DNA of 64,000 bases from Vulcanimicrobiota bacterium (GTDB lineage Bacteria; Vulcanimicrobiota; Vulcanimicrobiia; Vulcanimicrobiales; Vulcanimicrobiaceae), in NCBI GenBank assembly GCA_027307235.1, contig DAHUXH010000006.1, forward strand, positions 1 through 64,000. Direction: 5' to 3'. Positions 35,116 to 43,819 of the stretch are shown piece after piece (positions within the stretch are counted from its first letter, which is position 1; each line of letters starts with the position of its first letter). A program made the translations under genes and the position numbers. Under the pieces are notes generated by a model. It worked only from the letters and a program-made list of their open reading frames with translations. It was not told the origin of the DNA and did not search any database.

Positions 35116-35835
35116 TTCGACGAACGCTGCGACGTCCTCGACGTCCTTCTTGGTCAACGGCGTCGGAAAAAGTTTCGGCATAGGCGGCGCCGGGTTTTCG
35201 ATCCACGCGATGGCTTGCGCGAGATTCTTGCGCGATGCTTCGTTGCGTAGCGCCGGGCCGACGCCGCCCTCACCATGCGCACCATGACATGCCGCACAAT
35301 TTTGCGCGAAGACGTGTGCGCCATGTGCGAGACTCGCAGCCGATGCCGGTGCGACCGTGACCGCCGTGGGTGCAACCGCAAGGGGCACACTCGCCGCAAC
35401 CGGCGCCACGCCGTAACCGAACACGGCCGCGAACGCCATGAATTCGAGCAGCACCGCCGATGCCCAGCCGACACCGCGCACGTAGCGCTGCCCCGCGTAT
35501 GCGGTCACCGCCGCGAGTCCGACGAAGACGAGATGATTGAGCGCATGAAGAAACGGAACGGCGTCGACGACCGCATAAAAGCTAGGCGCCATCGCGATCA
35601 TGATGAGAATTGGGCAGAGTACCGCGACCCAAAGCCAAGCCGGCGATTCGCGATCGTCGCGGCGCGCGTAGAGCGCAAGACCGATAACGACGCCGAAGAG
35701 CATGAGTACGGCGTGATCGAGGTGATGCGCGCCAACCGCGATCTCCCGCTCGCCCGTGATGACCGGCAAGACCGAGAGCACGACGGCGACGACGGCCGCC
35801 GCGCCCGCGATCCATGTACGTAAAACCATACTCAT
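35104..35835 (-). CDS. Membrane-anchored cytochrome c
   Basis: A 243-residue protein with four to five hydrophobic segments in the first 150 residues, then a class I cytochrome c domain. The haem motif is CAACH (AQNCAACHGAHGEGGVGPALRN), and a likely distal methionine is in PPMPKLFPTPL. It ends in a typical cytochrome c helix (KKDVEDVAAFVESL). It would pass electrons to the CuA subunit. ATG 35835 overlaps the subunit I stop (ATGA). Confidence 0.8.
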   Translation of the reverse strand: MSMVLRTWIAGAAAVVAVVLSVLPVITGEREIAVGAHHLDHAVLMLFGVVIGLALYARRDDRESPAWLWVAVLCPILIMIAMAPSFYAVVDAVPFLHALNHLVFVGLAAVTAYAGQRYVRGVGWASAVLLEFMAFAAVFGYGVAPVAASVPLAVAPTAVTVAPASAASLAHGAHVFAQNCAACHGAHGEGGVGPALRNEASRKNLAQAIAWIENPAPPMPKLFPTPLTKKDVEDVAAFVESLK

Positions 35836-37301
35836 GCTGCCACCTCCACTTCGTCCGCGCGCGCGAGCCGCACAGCCTCGATCGCGCAGACAATCAACCC
35901 GATGCAAAGAACGATCGCCCCAATCGACGCCCATGACGCAATCGCGGGACCCGGATCGGGCTGCGCCGCGTAACGCCGCGGCACCGATGCCGCGCCGGCG
36001 ACGTACCATCCGAGCAGCAGTACCGCTCCCCCGCCGAAGATGCCGATCCCGGTCAGCCAACGTACCGCGAGTGAGGACACCTGACCCGAGCGCGTTTCGA
36101 GGTTCCAGAAGATCCAGCCGAGCACGAAGAGCGCCACGCCTTCCAGCAAGTACGTGTGGAAGTGCGCGGGCACCCAGAGCGTGTTGTGCAGTGAAAGATT
36201 GATCGGAACCGTCGCGTCGATCAGCGCACCGATACCGCCGATCAGCCAGCCGACCAAGCCCGCGTACAAGAACATCGATCCCATCGTCCAACGCAGCGGC
36301 GAACGATAGACCAAGAGCGCGCCGCCGAAGATGGTGACGACCGCCGGGGGAAACGCAGCCAAGTACGACGCGACCTCACCGACGTATTGCAATGCATGCG
36401 GCTGGACGAAGTCCATGTAGAGATGATGAAAGTACGCCGTTGCAACGAACAGCAGCGTCGCCCACCACGCGACCGCGAGCACGGGCGACGTGTGCCACTC
36501 GCGATTGGCATAGCGCGGGAGCGCGGCGTAGACGAACCCGATCGCCATGTAGATCGTCAGGTTCGCAAACGTGTGCCCGAAGAAATACGTGAGATTCTTC
36601 GCCCAGAGCGGATCGAGCGCGACCGACGGATCGATCCAATGGACGAGCAACGCGACGCCGACGAGCATACCGGCCGCAGCCGATAGCAAACCGTCGATGG
36701 CGGTGACGAGCGCACCGAACGCAAACGGCGGCGGCTCCCGTCGCCCGGATTGTTCAAATGCTCGGTGATGAAAGACGAGATCCCATCCGAGCGCGCCGCG
36801 AAATCCGCCATAGGCTCGCAGCACACACCCCAACATCTGGGTGCACCAGACGATCCACCCCAGCATGACGAGCGCAACGCCGATCAAGAACGCGCCGGTC
36901 GCCCAATTCGGCCAGGTCGCACCGACAAACGGCAACGGATACAAGAACGTCCACGCCGCACCGAAATGCCCGGGCAGAACGCTCAGAAGAACACCGATGA
37001 CACCGAGCACGATCAGCACGTACGCGGCCCATGCGATACCGCGATCGAGCGCGAGTTCACCGTCCATTAAATACCAGAGACCGCCCATACCGCAGAGTAC
37101 CATCGCTGTGATCATTCCGGCACCGTGCAGCGTCATCAGCGCGTAGAAGAGACCGGGATCGACGTTGATCCAACCGGCCTGTTCGGCACGCATCGCAAGA
37201 CCAACCAGTGCGAGAAGACCGAACAGGGAGATGCCGGTGACGAGGTACGCCCACATGATCGTGCGCGAACCGGCGCGGTCGAGTGCCGTTGCGGTCGTCA
37301 T
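35832..37301 (-). CDS. Heme-copper oxidase subunit I, active-site Tyr missing
   Basis: A 489-residue, 12-13-helix subunit I. Low-spin haem ligands are His59 (TLHGAGM) and His382; the high-spin haem ligand is His380 (PAHFHTYLL). CuB ligands are His243 (FFGHTFANLTIY) and His292-His293 (YFHHLYMDF). The usual A/B-type GHPxVY motif is replaced by GHTFAN, so the cross-linked tyrosine is Asn247, and no tyrosine sits at the C-type position in the next helix. This pattern fits nitric-oxide-reductase-type relatives of the superfamily. It lies between cytochrome c and CuA-subunit genes, each overlapping by 4 bp. Confidence 0.85.
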   Translation of the reverse strand: MTTATALDRAGSRTIMWAYLVTGISLFGLLALVGLAMRAEQAGWINVDPGLFYALMTLHGAGMITAMVLCGMGGLWYLMDGELALDRGIAWAAYVLIVLGVIGVLLSVLPGHFGAAWTFLYPLPFVGATWPNWATGAFLIGVALVMLGWIVWCTQMLGCVLRAYGGFRGALGWDLVFHHRAFEQSGRREPPPFAFGALVTAIDGLLSAAAGMLVGVALLVHWIDPSVALDPLWAKNLTYFFGHTFANLTIYMAIGFVYAALPRYANREWHTSPVLAVAWWATLLFVATAYFHHLYMDFVQPHALQYVGEVASYLAAFPPAVVTIFGGALLVYRSPLRWTMGSMFLYAGLVGWLIGGIGALIDATVPINLSLHNTLWVPAHFHTYLLEGVALFVLGWIFWNLETRSGQVSSLAVRWLTGIGIFGGGAVLLLGWYVAGAASVPRRYAAQPDPGPAIASWASIGAIVLCIGLIVCAIEAVRLARADEVEVAA

Positions 37302-37816
37302 TGAACGTCGAACCCTCCCTGCATCGAGGCATGCGCGATGCCGCAGTATTCAAGACATCGGACGAGGTAGTGCCCGGGGCGTGCGAACGTGATCGGAAGA
37401 TGGTTGACGTATTCCGGCATCGCCTGCACTTGCGCGATCAAATGTCCGGCAGGGTCGTAGATGCCGAAGCCGTGATTCACGTCGCGCGAACTGACATCGA
37501 AGACGATCGGTGTGTGTGATGGCACGCTCTGCGGCGTCTGAAAACCGTATTGCATCGCGACGATGGCGAAGTGCGGACCGCTCAGCGTTGCCGCGTTCCC
37601 ATACGGAAACGAGGGCAGCGAGATTGCAAACGCCACGACGGCGACGGCGGCAAGCGCCCACAGCCATCCGCGGCGCAATCGGTATCCCCGCGGCTGCACG
37701 ATCGTTTGCGCGATCGAGGGTTCGTGCGTGCTTTTCGCAATAGCAGCCATCACCAGAAGAATGACGGCAGCGGCAATCAGAAACCCGAAGAGAACGGCCG
37801 TTCCATGTGACTCCAT
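37298..37816 (-). CDS. Heme-copper oxidase subunit II with CuA site
   Basis: A 172-residue subunit II with two N-terminal helices (AVLFGFLIAAAVILLVMAAIA and GWLWALAAVAVVAFAISLP) and a periplasmic cupredoxin domain. The CuA ligands are intact: His in DVNHGFGIYD, then the CxxxCxxxHxxM block CLEYCGIAHASM. It accepts electrons from cytochrome c. The Met with GGAGGG upstream (37816) is preferred over a Met six codons earlier. It heads the operon subunit II - subunit I - cytochrome c. Confidence 0.85.
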   Translation of the reverse strand: MESHGTAVLFGFLIAAAVILLVMAAIAKSTHEPSIAQTIVQPRGYRLRRGWLWALAAVAVVAFAISLPSFPYGNAATLSGPHFAIVAMQYGFQTPQSVPSHTPIVFDVSSRDVNHGFGIYDPAGHLIAQVQAMPEYVNHLPITFARPGHYLVRCLEYCGIAHASMQGGFDVQ

Positions 37817-37869
37817 GGTCCCTCCACCCGGCATTGTGGTTGTGCTTGTCGTTCCAGAAGAAACAATGA

Positions 37870-37905
37870 GCGCCTTCTAGGAGTCCGACGGTCTCCTAGG
37901 GGCGC
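37870..37905 (-). terminator. Hairpin, terminator-like
   Basis: A strong stem (GCGCC-TT-CTAGGAG / CTCCTAG-GGGCGC, one bulge) with a 9-base loop, overlapping the stop of the lyase gene on the minus strand. It is followed by a moderately T-rich stretch. It would separate this gene from the oxidase operon. Confidence 0.6.
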
Positions 37906-38732
37906 CGTTCGAACAGGGCGTTGAGGTCGGCGTGGGAGATGCGTTCGGCCGCGAACGTGAACGTGCCGTGATCGCGAACCTCGAGCGCGGCACGCCGGAA
38001 CATTCCCATCGCGTAGCCGAAGGGCGCGCTGCCGCAACTGATGCGCCGGACGCCGAGTGCCCGCAACTCGGTCACTGTTGGACTCGCCGGACCGGCCAAG
38101 ATGTTGATCGGCGCCGCGACCGCGGCAACGAGTTCGCCGATCAGATCAGGGTCGATAAGGCCCGGAACGAAAATTGAATCCGCTCCCGCATCAACGTAGG
38201 CATGCGCCCGTGCGACCGTCGTCGACAGGCGCGAACGATCGTCCGTGCTCGAACGCCAAAAAACGTCTGTGCGCGCGTTGATCACGAGTTCGACACCGCG
38301 CTCTCTTCCGACGGCGCGAATTTCACGAATTCGTTGCGCTTGCAAATCGACGTCGAGCAGTTCATCACCGCCGTCGCCGATGCCGTCTTCGATGTTGAGC
38401 CCGACCGCACCGGCGTCGATGGCACCGTTCGCGGTTGCCACGGCGTCGGCGACGGTGTTTCCATACGCGCCTTCGAGGTCGGCCGTCACCGGCACGTTCA
38501 CGGCACGAGCGACTCGCGCCACCCCTCGCAACATCGCTTCGCGATCGATGCGCTGCCCATCGGGATAGCCTTCGACGTACGCAATACCGGCGCTCGTCGT
38601 CGCGACGGCCGGGTATCCGAGCGTCAGCAAAATCCGTGCGCTCGCGGCATCCCACGCATTGCAGAGCAGCAACGGCGTATCGCGATGGTGCAACGCGCGC
38701 AAGTGCTTCGCTTTGTCAGACTGATTGTTCAT
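37896..38732 (-). CDS. Isocitrate lyase/PEP mutase superfamily protein
   Basis: A 278-residue TIM-barrel protein of the ICL/PEP mutase superfamily, often annotated as oxaloacetate decarboxylase or carboxyphosphonoenolpyruvate mutase-like. It has LLLCNAWDAASARIL, the catalytic loop region TADLEGAYG, GLNIEDG, NARTDVFWR and GADSIFVPGL. The cysteine-containing KKCGH lyase loop is absent, so isocitrate lyase activity is not expected. The substrate is an alpha-keto or phosphonate-like acid, not identifiable here. Confidence 0.75.
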   Translation of the reverse strand: MNNQSDKAKHLRALHHRDTPLLLCNAWDAASARILLTLGYPAVATTSAGIAYVEGYPDGQRIDREAMLRGVARVARAVNVPVTADLEGAYGNTVADAVATANGAIDAGAVGLNIEDGIGDGGDELLDVDLQAQRIREIRAVGRERGVELVINARTDVFWRSSTDDRSRLSTTVARAHAYVDAGADSIFVPGLIDPDLIGELVAAVAAPINILAGPASPTVTELRALGVRRISCGSAPFGYAMGMFRRAALEVRDHGTFTFAAERISHADLNALFERRP

Positions 38733-38815
38733 ACTGATGCTCTACGCCGCGCATCGTCTTCGTACATGCGCGCAGGGAGCAGGCGAGGAGCGCCCTCGCC
38801 GACAACCGAGGGCGG

Positions 38816-39499
38816 ATGATCGAATTTCGCTTGGAGAACGGCGCGACCGAAGTGCTGCTGGTCCGGCATGCCGACGCACGACCGGACGACGGCGCGCTCG
38901 ACGCCGACCCGACGTACCTCGACGCGCCGCTCAATGCGCGCGGACGCGAGCAGGCGGCGCTGCTGGCCGAGCGTTTGGCGAGCGAGCGAATAGACGCGAT
39001 CTACGCCAGTTCGACGCGGCGCGCGGGGCAAACCGCGCACGTGCTGGCCGAGGCAATGGGCCTGAACGTCACGGTCATCCCGGAGTTGCGCGAAGTCGCG
39101 ATCGGACCGGTGGTTGCTCCCCAGAAAGCGGCCGCGGCCACGCCCGCGCAGCGCGCACGCGCGCACCTCGCGTTTCTCGCCGAATTTGCGCTTGCGCACG
39201 GCGGCTGGTCGGAGATAGACGGAACGGAACCAGCGCAGCAGGTGCGCGAGCGCATGAATGAGGCGCTCACCGCGATCGCGAGCGCGCATCCCGGTGGCCG
39301 TGTCGTTGCCGTGAGTCACGCCGGAGCGATCAATGCCTCTGTGGCATCGGCGATCGGCCTGACGAGCGATTTCTTCTTTCCCGCCGCGAACGCTTCGATC
39401 ACCGTGATGCGCGTGCGCGCGTCTCGGCGCATGCTCATCACGCTCAACGACACCGCGCATCTGCGCATCGCGCAGGAGCGGCCTCATGCCGCACGCTGA
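38816..39499 (+). CDS. Histidine phosphatase family protein
   Basis: A 227-residue phosphoglycerate-mutase-like phosphatase. The catalytic motif is LLVRHADA (RHA rather than RHG), with the second histidine in VVAVSHAGAIN and the glutamate in ELREVAIG. Family members dephosphorylate sugars, nucleotides or cofactors. It overlaps the next gene by 14 bp, so the two are co-translated. Confidence 0.85.
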   Translation: MIEFRLENGATEVLLVRHADARPDDGALDADPTYLDAPLNARGREQAALLAERLASERIDAIYASSTRRAGQTAHVLAEAMGLNVTVIPELREVAIGPVVAPQKAAAATPAQRARAHLAFLAEFALAHGGWSEIDGTEPAQQVRERMNEALTAIASAHPGGRVVAVSHAGAINASVASAIGLTSDFFFPAANASITVMRVRASRRMLITLNDTAHLRIAQERPHAAR

Positions 39500-40547
39500 T
39501 CCCGAAGTCATCGACGTCCGCCCCGAAGAGCGCCTCGACCTCGCTCGACTTGAGCCCTACCTTCGCGCGCATCTGCGCGATACCGATGGGCCGATGACGC
39601 TGCGCCAGTTCGGCGGCGGCCATGCGAACCTCACCTATCTCGTCGCATTCGGCGAACATGAGTACGTCTTGCGCCGCCCGCCGCTCGGACCGGTTCCCGC
39701 GCACGCTCATGACATGCGTCGCGAACACAAAGTGCTCTCCGTCTTGCACGACGCCTTCCCGCTCGCGCCGCGCAGCTATCACCTGTGCACCGATGCTGCC
39801 GTCATCGGCGCGGATTTCGTCATCGAAGAGCGCCGTCACGGCATCGCAATCCGGCGCGATTTGCCAGAGACGTTTCGCGAAAATACCGACCTCGCACGAC
39901 GCATGAGCGAGATGCTCGTCGACACACTCGCGGCATTGCACGAGGTCGATCCCGGTGCGATTGGACTCGGCGACCTGGGACGGCCGGACGGATACGTCCA
40001 GCGCCAGCTCGACGGGTGGATCGAACGCTGGGTCAACGCTGAAACGGCACAGCGATTGGACGCCGGCGATGTGATCGCGTGGTTACGCAGTCGCCTTCCG
40101 CCTTCTCCCGCCGCCGCGATCGTGCACAACGACTACAAGCTTGACAACATGTTGCTCGACCCATCCGATCCGGCGCGCATCGTCGCCTTGCTCGACTGGG
40201 ACATGTGCACGATCGGCGACCCCTTGATGGACCTCGGCTACCTGCTCGCGCTGTGGCCGGAGGCCGGCGACGCACCGCAATGGCGTCACAACGCAATGCC
40301 GACCTGGCGCCCAGGCTTCGCCACCCGCGCGCAGACGGTGGAACGCTATGCGGCACGCACCGGCACCGATGTCACGCACATCCACTGGTATTACGTCTTC
40401 AACATCTTTCGCTTCGCCGTGATTCTCGCACAGATCTATGTCCGCTACGAACGCGGCCAAACGCACGACGAGCGCTTCGCCACGTTCGGCATCTACGTCA
40501 ACGCCCTGATCACCCGCGCCACAGACCTGCTCGACGAACGAACGTAG
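39486..40547 (+). CDS. Phosphotransferase family protein (APH/ACAD10-like)
   Basis: A 353-residue kinase-like protein of the APH superfamily, closest in style to the N-terminal domain of acyl-CoA dehydrogenase family members 10/11. Blocks are QFGGGHANLTYLV (nucleotide loop), EYVLRRPP, catalytic HNDYKLDNMLL and metal-binding LLDWDMCTIGDPLMDLGYL. ACAD10/11-type kinases phosphorylate 4-hydroxyacyl-CoAs, so a role in hydroxy-fatty-acid breakdown is possible, but no acyl-CoA genes are adjacent. Confidence 0.8.
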   Translation: MPHADPEVIDVRPEERLDLARLEPYLRAHLRDTDGPMTLRQFGGGHANLTYLVAFGEHEYVLRRPPLGPVPAHAHDMRREHKVLSVLHDAFPLAPRSYHLCTDAAVIGADFVIEERRHGIAIRRDLPETFRENTDLARRMSEMLVDTLAALHEVDPGAIGLGDLGRPDGYVQRQLDGWIERWVNAETAQRLDAGDVIAWLRSRLPPSPAAAIVHNDYKLDNMLLDPSDPARIVALLDWDMCTIGDPLMDLGYLLALWPEAGDAPQWRHNAMPTWRPGFATRAQTVERYAARTGTDVTHIHWYYVFNIFRFAVILAQIYVRYERGQTHDERFATFGIYVNALITRATDLLDERT

Positions 40548-40566
40548 CGAAACCTTCCGGCGAAGC

Positions 40567-42525
40567 TCAACGAAGCAGGTCGATGCGTTCGGGGTAGATC
40601 GGTCGGTTGATGATGCGTTCGAGTGTCGCGGCATCGGCTTCTAGCGCGAGTTGGCAGAATTTTTCGAAGCTTTCGCGTACCGCTTGGCCTTCGGCGTGGC
40701 GTTCGCTGCGTTCCAGGTCGACTTTGCCGTCGATGGTCGTGAAGCGCGCGAAGTCGCCGTCGTCGTCGGCGCCGATCGAGAGCAGGCCGACTTCTTCGAA
40801 GATGCGCAACGCCGCCGCCAGCGTCTTGTCCCGTACTTTGTCGAGTTCGAGCGTACGGTCGAGTCCCGAGCTCAGGCGAACCACGTCGTCGCGCGCAATG
40901 CCTTTGAGCGCACGGAAGATCGCGCGCAACGTCGGCAGCGACGGGTTGTCGAGTTCAATGAGAAATTCGTTGACGCGCCGGTCGTCCTTGCCGTAGAGCA
41001 GATGGATGCTTGCCGCATCGCCGTCACGTCCGGCGCGGCCGGCCTGTTGATTGAACTCAGTGAAGTCGAAGTTCATGTGATAGAGCACGACGTGGCGCAC
41101 GTCGGGGAGATCGATGCCTTCACCGAACGCTGAGGTCGCGACCACGACGCGAATCTCATTGCCGCGAAAGTAGTCCTCAACGGTGCGCCGGTCGCTGCTG
41201 GACATACCGCCGTGGTAGAACATGGTCGTTTCACCGCTTGCCTTGCGCAGCTTCTCGGCGACTTCCATCACTTCTTTGCGCGAGTTGCAGTAGATGATGC
41301 CCTTCTCCTCACGGTCGAAGAGTGCGTGCAGGTAGCCGATCTTGTCTTTGGTCTCGCGAGCATCGACGACATGCAAGTTTTCGCGCACCGTCGGATCGAT
41401 CACCCACGCACCGACGTGCAAGGCGCGCACGATTTCATCGAAGGCTTCGCGTCGAGCGGTCGCGGTCAGTGCGATCGTTTGACGTGCCCCGAGCGCGTCG
41501 ATCGTCTCGCCGAGACGCCCGTATGCGGCGCGGTGACGCGATTCGAAGAGATGGTGCGCTTCGTCGACCACGACCATGCCCGGCCGGCTCTTCCCGGAAA
41601 AAGCGCCCCGATGAAACTCGAGAAATTCGGGCGTCGCCAGCACGATGTCCCACGCACCCGATTGCAGCGCGTCGAACAAGCGCGCTCGGGCATCGCCGTC
41701 GATCGAGCCGTTCGCGCGAAAGACGCGCAGTCCCAGCGGATCGAGCTTGCGCGCGAGCGCTTCGTGCTGATCGTTGGCGAGCGCGCGCAGCGGATAGATC
41801 ACCACCGTTTTCTCGCCGGATTCAAGCGCGGCAAGCGCCGCCGGAGATTGAAAGCAGAATGATTTCCCACGGCCGGTGCCCATAACGACGAGCACGTTCT
41901 TGCCGTCGGCAATGCGCGCGAGCGCCTGACGTTGCGCTGCATGGGGCTGGTGGTCGCCGATGAGGGCATGACGAACGCGATCGCGATCGCCCGCCCAGCT
42001 CGCGCGCAGCGCATCGCGCGCGCGCAGCGCACCGTCCTCGATGCCGGCAGGGTCGCGTTCGACGAAGATGTTGACGCCGCGATGCTTGCCCGAACCGCCG
42101 GTCAGCGTTTCGATGCGCGCGCGATACAGCGCACCGGCATCGATGTGGGGAGCGATGCGCTTGGCAATCGGCGCGCGGATGAAGCCGATCTGCAGCGCGC
42201 CATACCTGACCGCGATCGCATTGGCGTCATGCGGGTTGCCGGGTTGGCGTTCGAGCGTCAGCGCGGCGCCTTCCCGCAGACCCGCGAGCACGTCTTGGCG
42301 TCCCTCGAATGAGACGCCGACGACCTTCGTATGGAAGGTGCGGGCGTCGCCGATCGTCGCGTACGGATCGCGTTGCCGGTACTCCGCGACCTTGGAAAAC
42401 TGCCGGGTAACGAAGGCAGAGACAGAATCGCCCGGCGCAGCGCTGCTGCGACGGGCGACGAGGTCGCGAAGTGCGACGAGTTCGCGCTCGAACGCCGCCT
42501 CAGACGGCGTCGTGCGTGTGCGCAT
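40567..42525 (-). CDS. RecQ-like DEAH helicase with HIRAN domain
   Basis: A 652-residue superfamily-2 helicase. An N-terminal HIRAN domain (residues about 60-160: FHTKVVGVSFEGRQDVL...LERQPGNPHDANAIAVRYG) precedes the motor. Motor motifs are VMGTGRGKSF (Walker A), VVDEAHH (DEAH), ALTATARR (III) and VVVATSAFGEGID with QQAGRAGRDG (V-VI). HIRAN domains bind 3' DNA ends at stalled forks. The fusion suggests a repair or defence helicase. There is no RecQ-Ct/HRDC, so it is not classical RecQ. ATG 42525 overlaps the secF 3' end by 26 bp. Confidence 0.85.
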   Translation of the reverse strand: MRTRTTPSEAAFERELVALRDLVARRSSAAPGDSVSAFVTRQFSKVAEYRQRDPYATIGDARTFHTKVVGVSFEGRQDVLAGLREGAALTLERQPGNPHDANAIAVRYGALQIGFIRAPIAKRIAPHIDAGALYRARIETLTGGSGKHRGVNIFVERDPAGIEDGALRARDALRASWAGDRDRVRHALIGDHQPHAAQRQALARIADGKNVLVVMGTGRGKSFCFQSPAALAALESGEKTVVIYPLRALANDQHEALARKLDPLGLRVFRANGSIDGDARARLFDALQSGAWDIVLATPEFLEFHRGAFSGKSRPGMVVVDEAHHLFESRHRAAYGRLGETIDALGARQTIALTATARREAFDEIVRALHVGAWVIDPTVRENLHVVDARETKDKIGYLHALFDREEKGIIYCNSRKEVMEVAEKLRKASGETTMFYHGGMSSSDRRTVEDYFRGNEIRVVVATSAFGEGIDLPDVRHVVLYHMNFDFTEFNQQAGRAGRDGDAASIHLLYGKDDRRVNEFLIELDNPSLPTLRAIFRALKGIARDDVVRLSSGLDRTLELDKVRDKTLAAALRIFEEVGLLSIGADDDGDFARFTTIDGKVDLERSERHAEGQAVRESFEKFCQLALEADAATLERIINRPIYPERIDLLR

Positions 42526-43816
42526 CACCCGACGGCAGCGGCTGCTCGGGCTCGAAGCCTTCGAGATTGAGCCGAATCTCTTCGTGTCCTTGCTGCAACG
42601 CTTCGTCGTGCAATCCCGACTCTTGCGCGTCCAGCGGATCGATCTCTTCACCGCCATGCGACGCTTCTTGCGCGACCGCTCCGGCGGCGGTCTCGACGCG
42701 CTTACGCTTGTAGCGCGCCGGCCCCGTAGCTGGGGCGACCGCAGCACCCTTCTGCTTCGCGCGACGTTCGCGGCGCGCGGCCGCGATGTCTTCGCGAGCG
42801 ACGCCGCCGCGCGCTTGCAGCGACGCGTTCTCAGCCTGTCCGCGCGCGCTGGTCGTGCGATCGACGGCCAGTCCGCTGCGGCGCTTACGCGCGGCTGCCT
42901 CGAGTTGACGCTTGCGGAAACCGAGCACGAGCGGCGCGGAGTAGAAGATCGAATGGTAGCCGCCCGAGCAGATGCCGACCAAGAGCGCGAACGCGAAGTT
43001 CTTCAGCGACGCACCGCCCAGCGCAAGCAATGCGACCAGCGTGATCACGACCGTCGCCAGCGTGTTCACCGAGCGCGTCATCGTCTGCAGAATCGAGGTG
43101 TTGACGATCTTGTCATACACCTCGCCGGCCATCAGTTTGGTGTTCTCGCGGATGCGGTCGAGGATGACGATGGTATCCATGACCGAGTAGCCGATGACCG
43201 TCAGCACCGCTGCGAGGAACGCATCGTCGGCTCGCTTGTCGGCGAGCGCATAGATGCCGATCATCATCGCCGCGTCGCGGACGAGCGCGATCACGGTCAC
43301 CAATCCGAAGATGTAGTTCCAACCGAAGCGGAACGCGATGTACAGGAATTGGATGCCGAGTGCGATCACGAGCGCCCACAGCGCTTTGACCAGATATTCT
43401 TGACCGAGCGATGGTCCGACCGCGGTGATCGACGACGCCGCGCGATCGACCGGCGCGACGGTGCCGAGCGCCGACCACAGTTGCGTCGAGTCGTTCGCGA
43501 ACGCGGTCTGCGTCTCGATGTTGAACTGATCGCCGGTCGTGCCGACCGTCGTCACACGCTCTTCGTTGAGATTGAGTTGCGCGAGCGCGGACTTCACTTG
43601 ATCGATCGCCACCGGTCGTGCGAACTTCACGTCGATCGCGGTACCGCCGGTAAACGATAGCCCGAGCCGCAGCATGTGCGACGGCTGGAACCCGTTCCCG
43701 CCTTCAAAACCGTGATAGACCATCGCGCCGAGGCCCACGGCGATCACCAAATACGAGATCGTCGAAACGATGCGGAACCATCCGACGATGTTCCAATTCA
43801 GACGGCGAAACAACAT
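42500..43816 (-). CDS. secF: Protein translocase subunit SecF, long C-terminal tail
   Basis: Partner of SecD in the proton-driven step of Sec export. The six-helix RND-type core fills the first ~290 residues (LGLSFTGGTAIDVKFARP, TAVGPSLGQEYLVKAL, FGWNYIFGLVTVIALVRDAAMMIGIYAL, GYSVMDTIVILDRIREN, TRSVNTLATVVITLVALLALGG). About 145 more residues form a charged, probably cytosolic tail rich in Arg, Lys, Glu and Ala, much longer than usual. It lies 3 bp after secD. Confidence 0.92.
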   Translation of the reverse strand: MLFRRLNWNIVGWFRIVSTISYLVIAVGLGAMVYHGFEGGNGFQPSHMLRLGLSFTGGTAIDVKFARPVAIDQVKSALAQLNLNEERVTTVGTTGDQFNIETQTAFANDSTQLWSALGTVAPVDRAASSITAVGPSLGQEYLVKALWALVIALGIQFLYIAFRFGWNYIFGLVTVIALVRDAAMMIGIYALADKRADDAFLAAVLTVIGYSVMDTIVILDRIRENTKLMAGEVYDKIVNTSILQTMTRSVNTLATVVITLVALLALGGASLKNFAFALLVGICSGGYHSIFYSAPLVLGFRKRQLEAAARKRRSGLAVDRTTSARGQAENASLQARGGVAREDIAAARRERRAKQKGAAVAPATGPARYKRKRVETAAGAVAQEASHGGEEIDPLDAQESGLHDEALQQGHEEIRLNLEGFEPEQPLPSGDAHTHDAV

Positions 43817-43819
43817 CGC

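Noticed and set aside
37896-38732. True isocitrate lyase
   Set aside because: The lyase KKCGH motif is missing and the protein is far shorter than isocitrate lyase; it is the wider PEP-mutase-like family.
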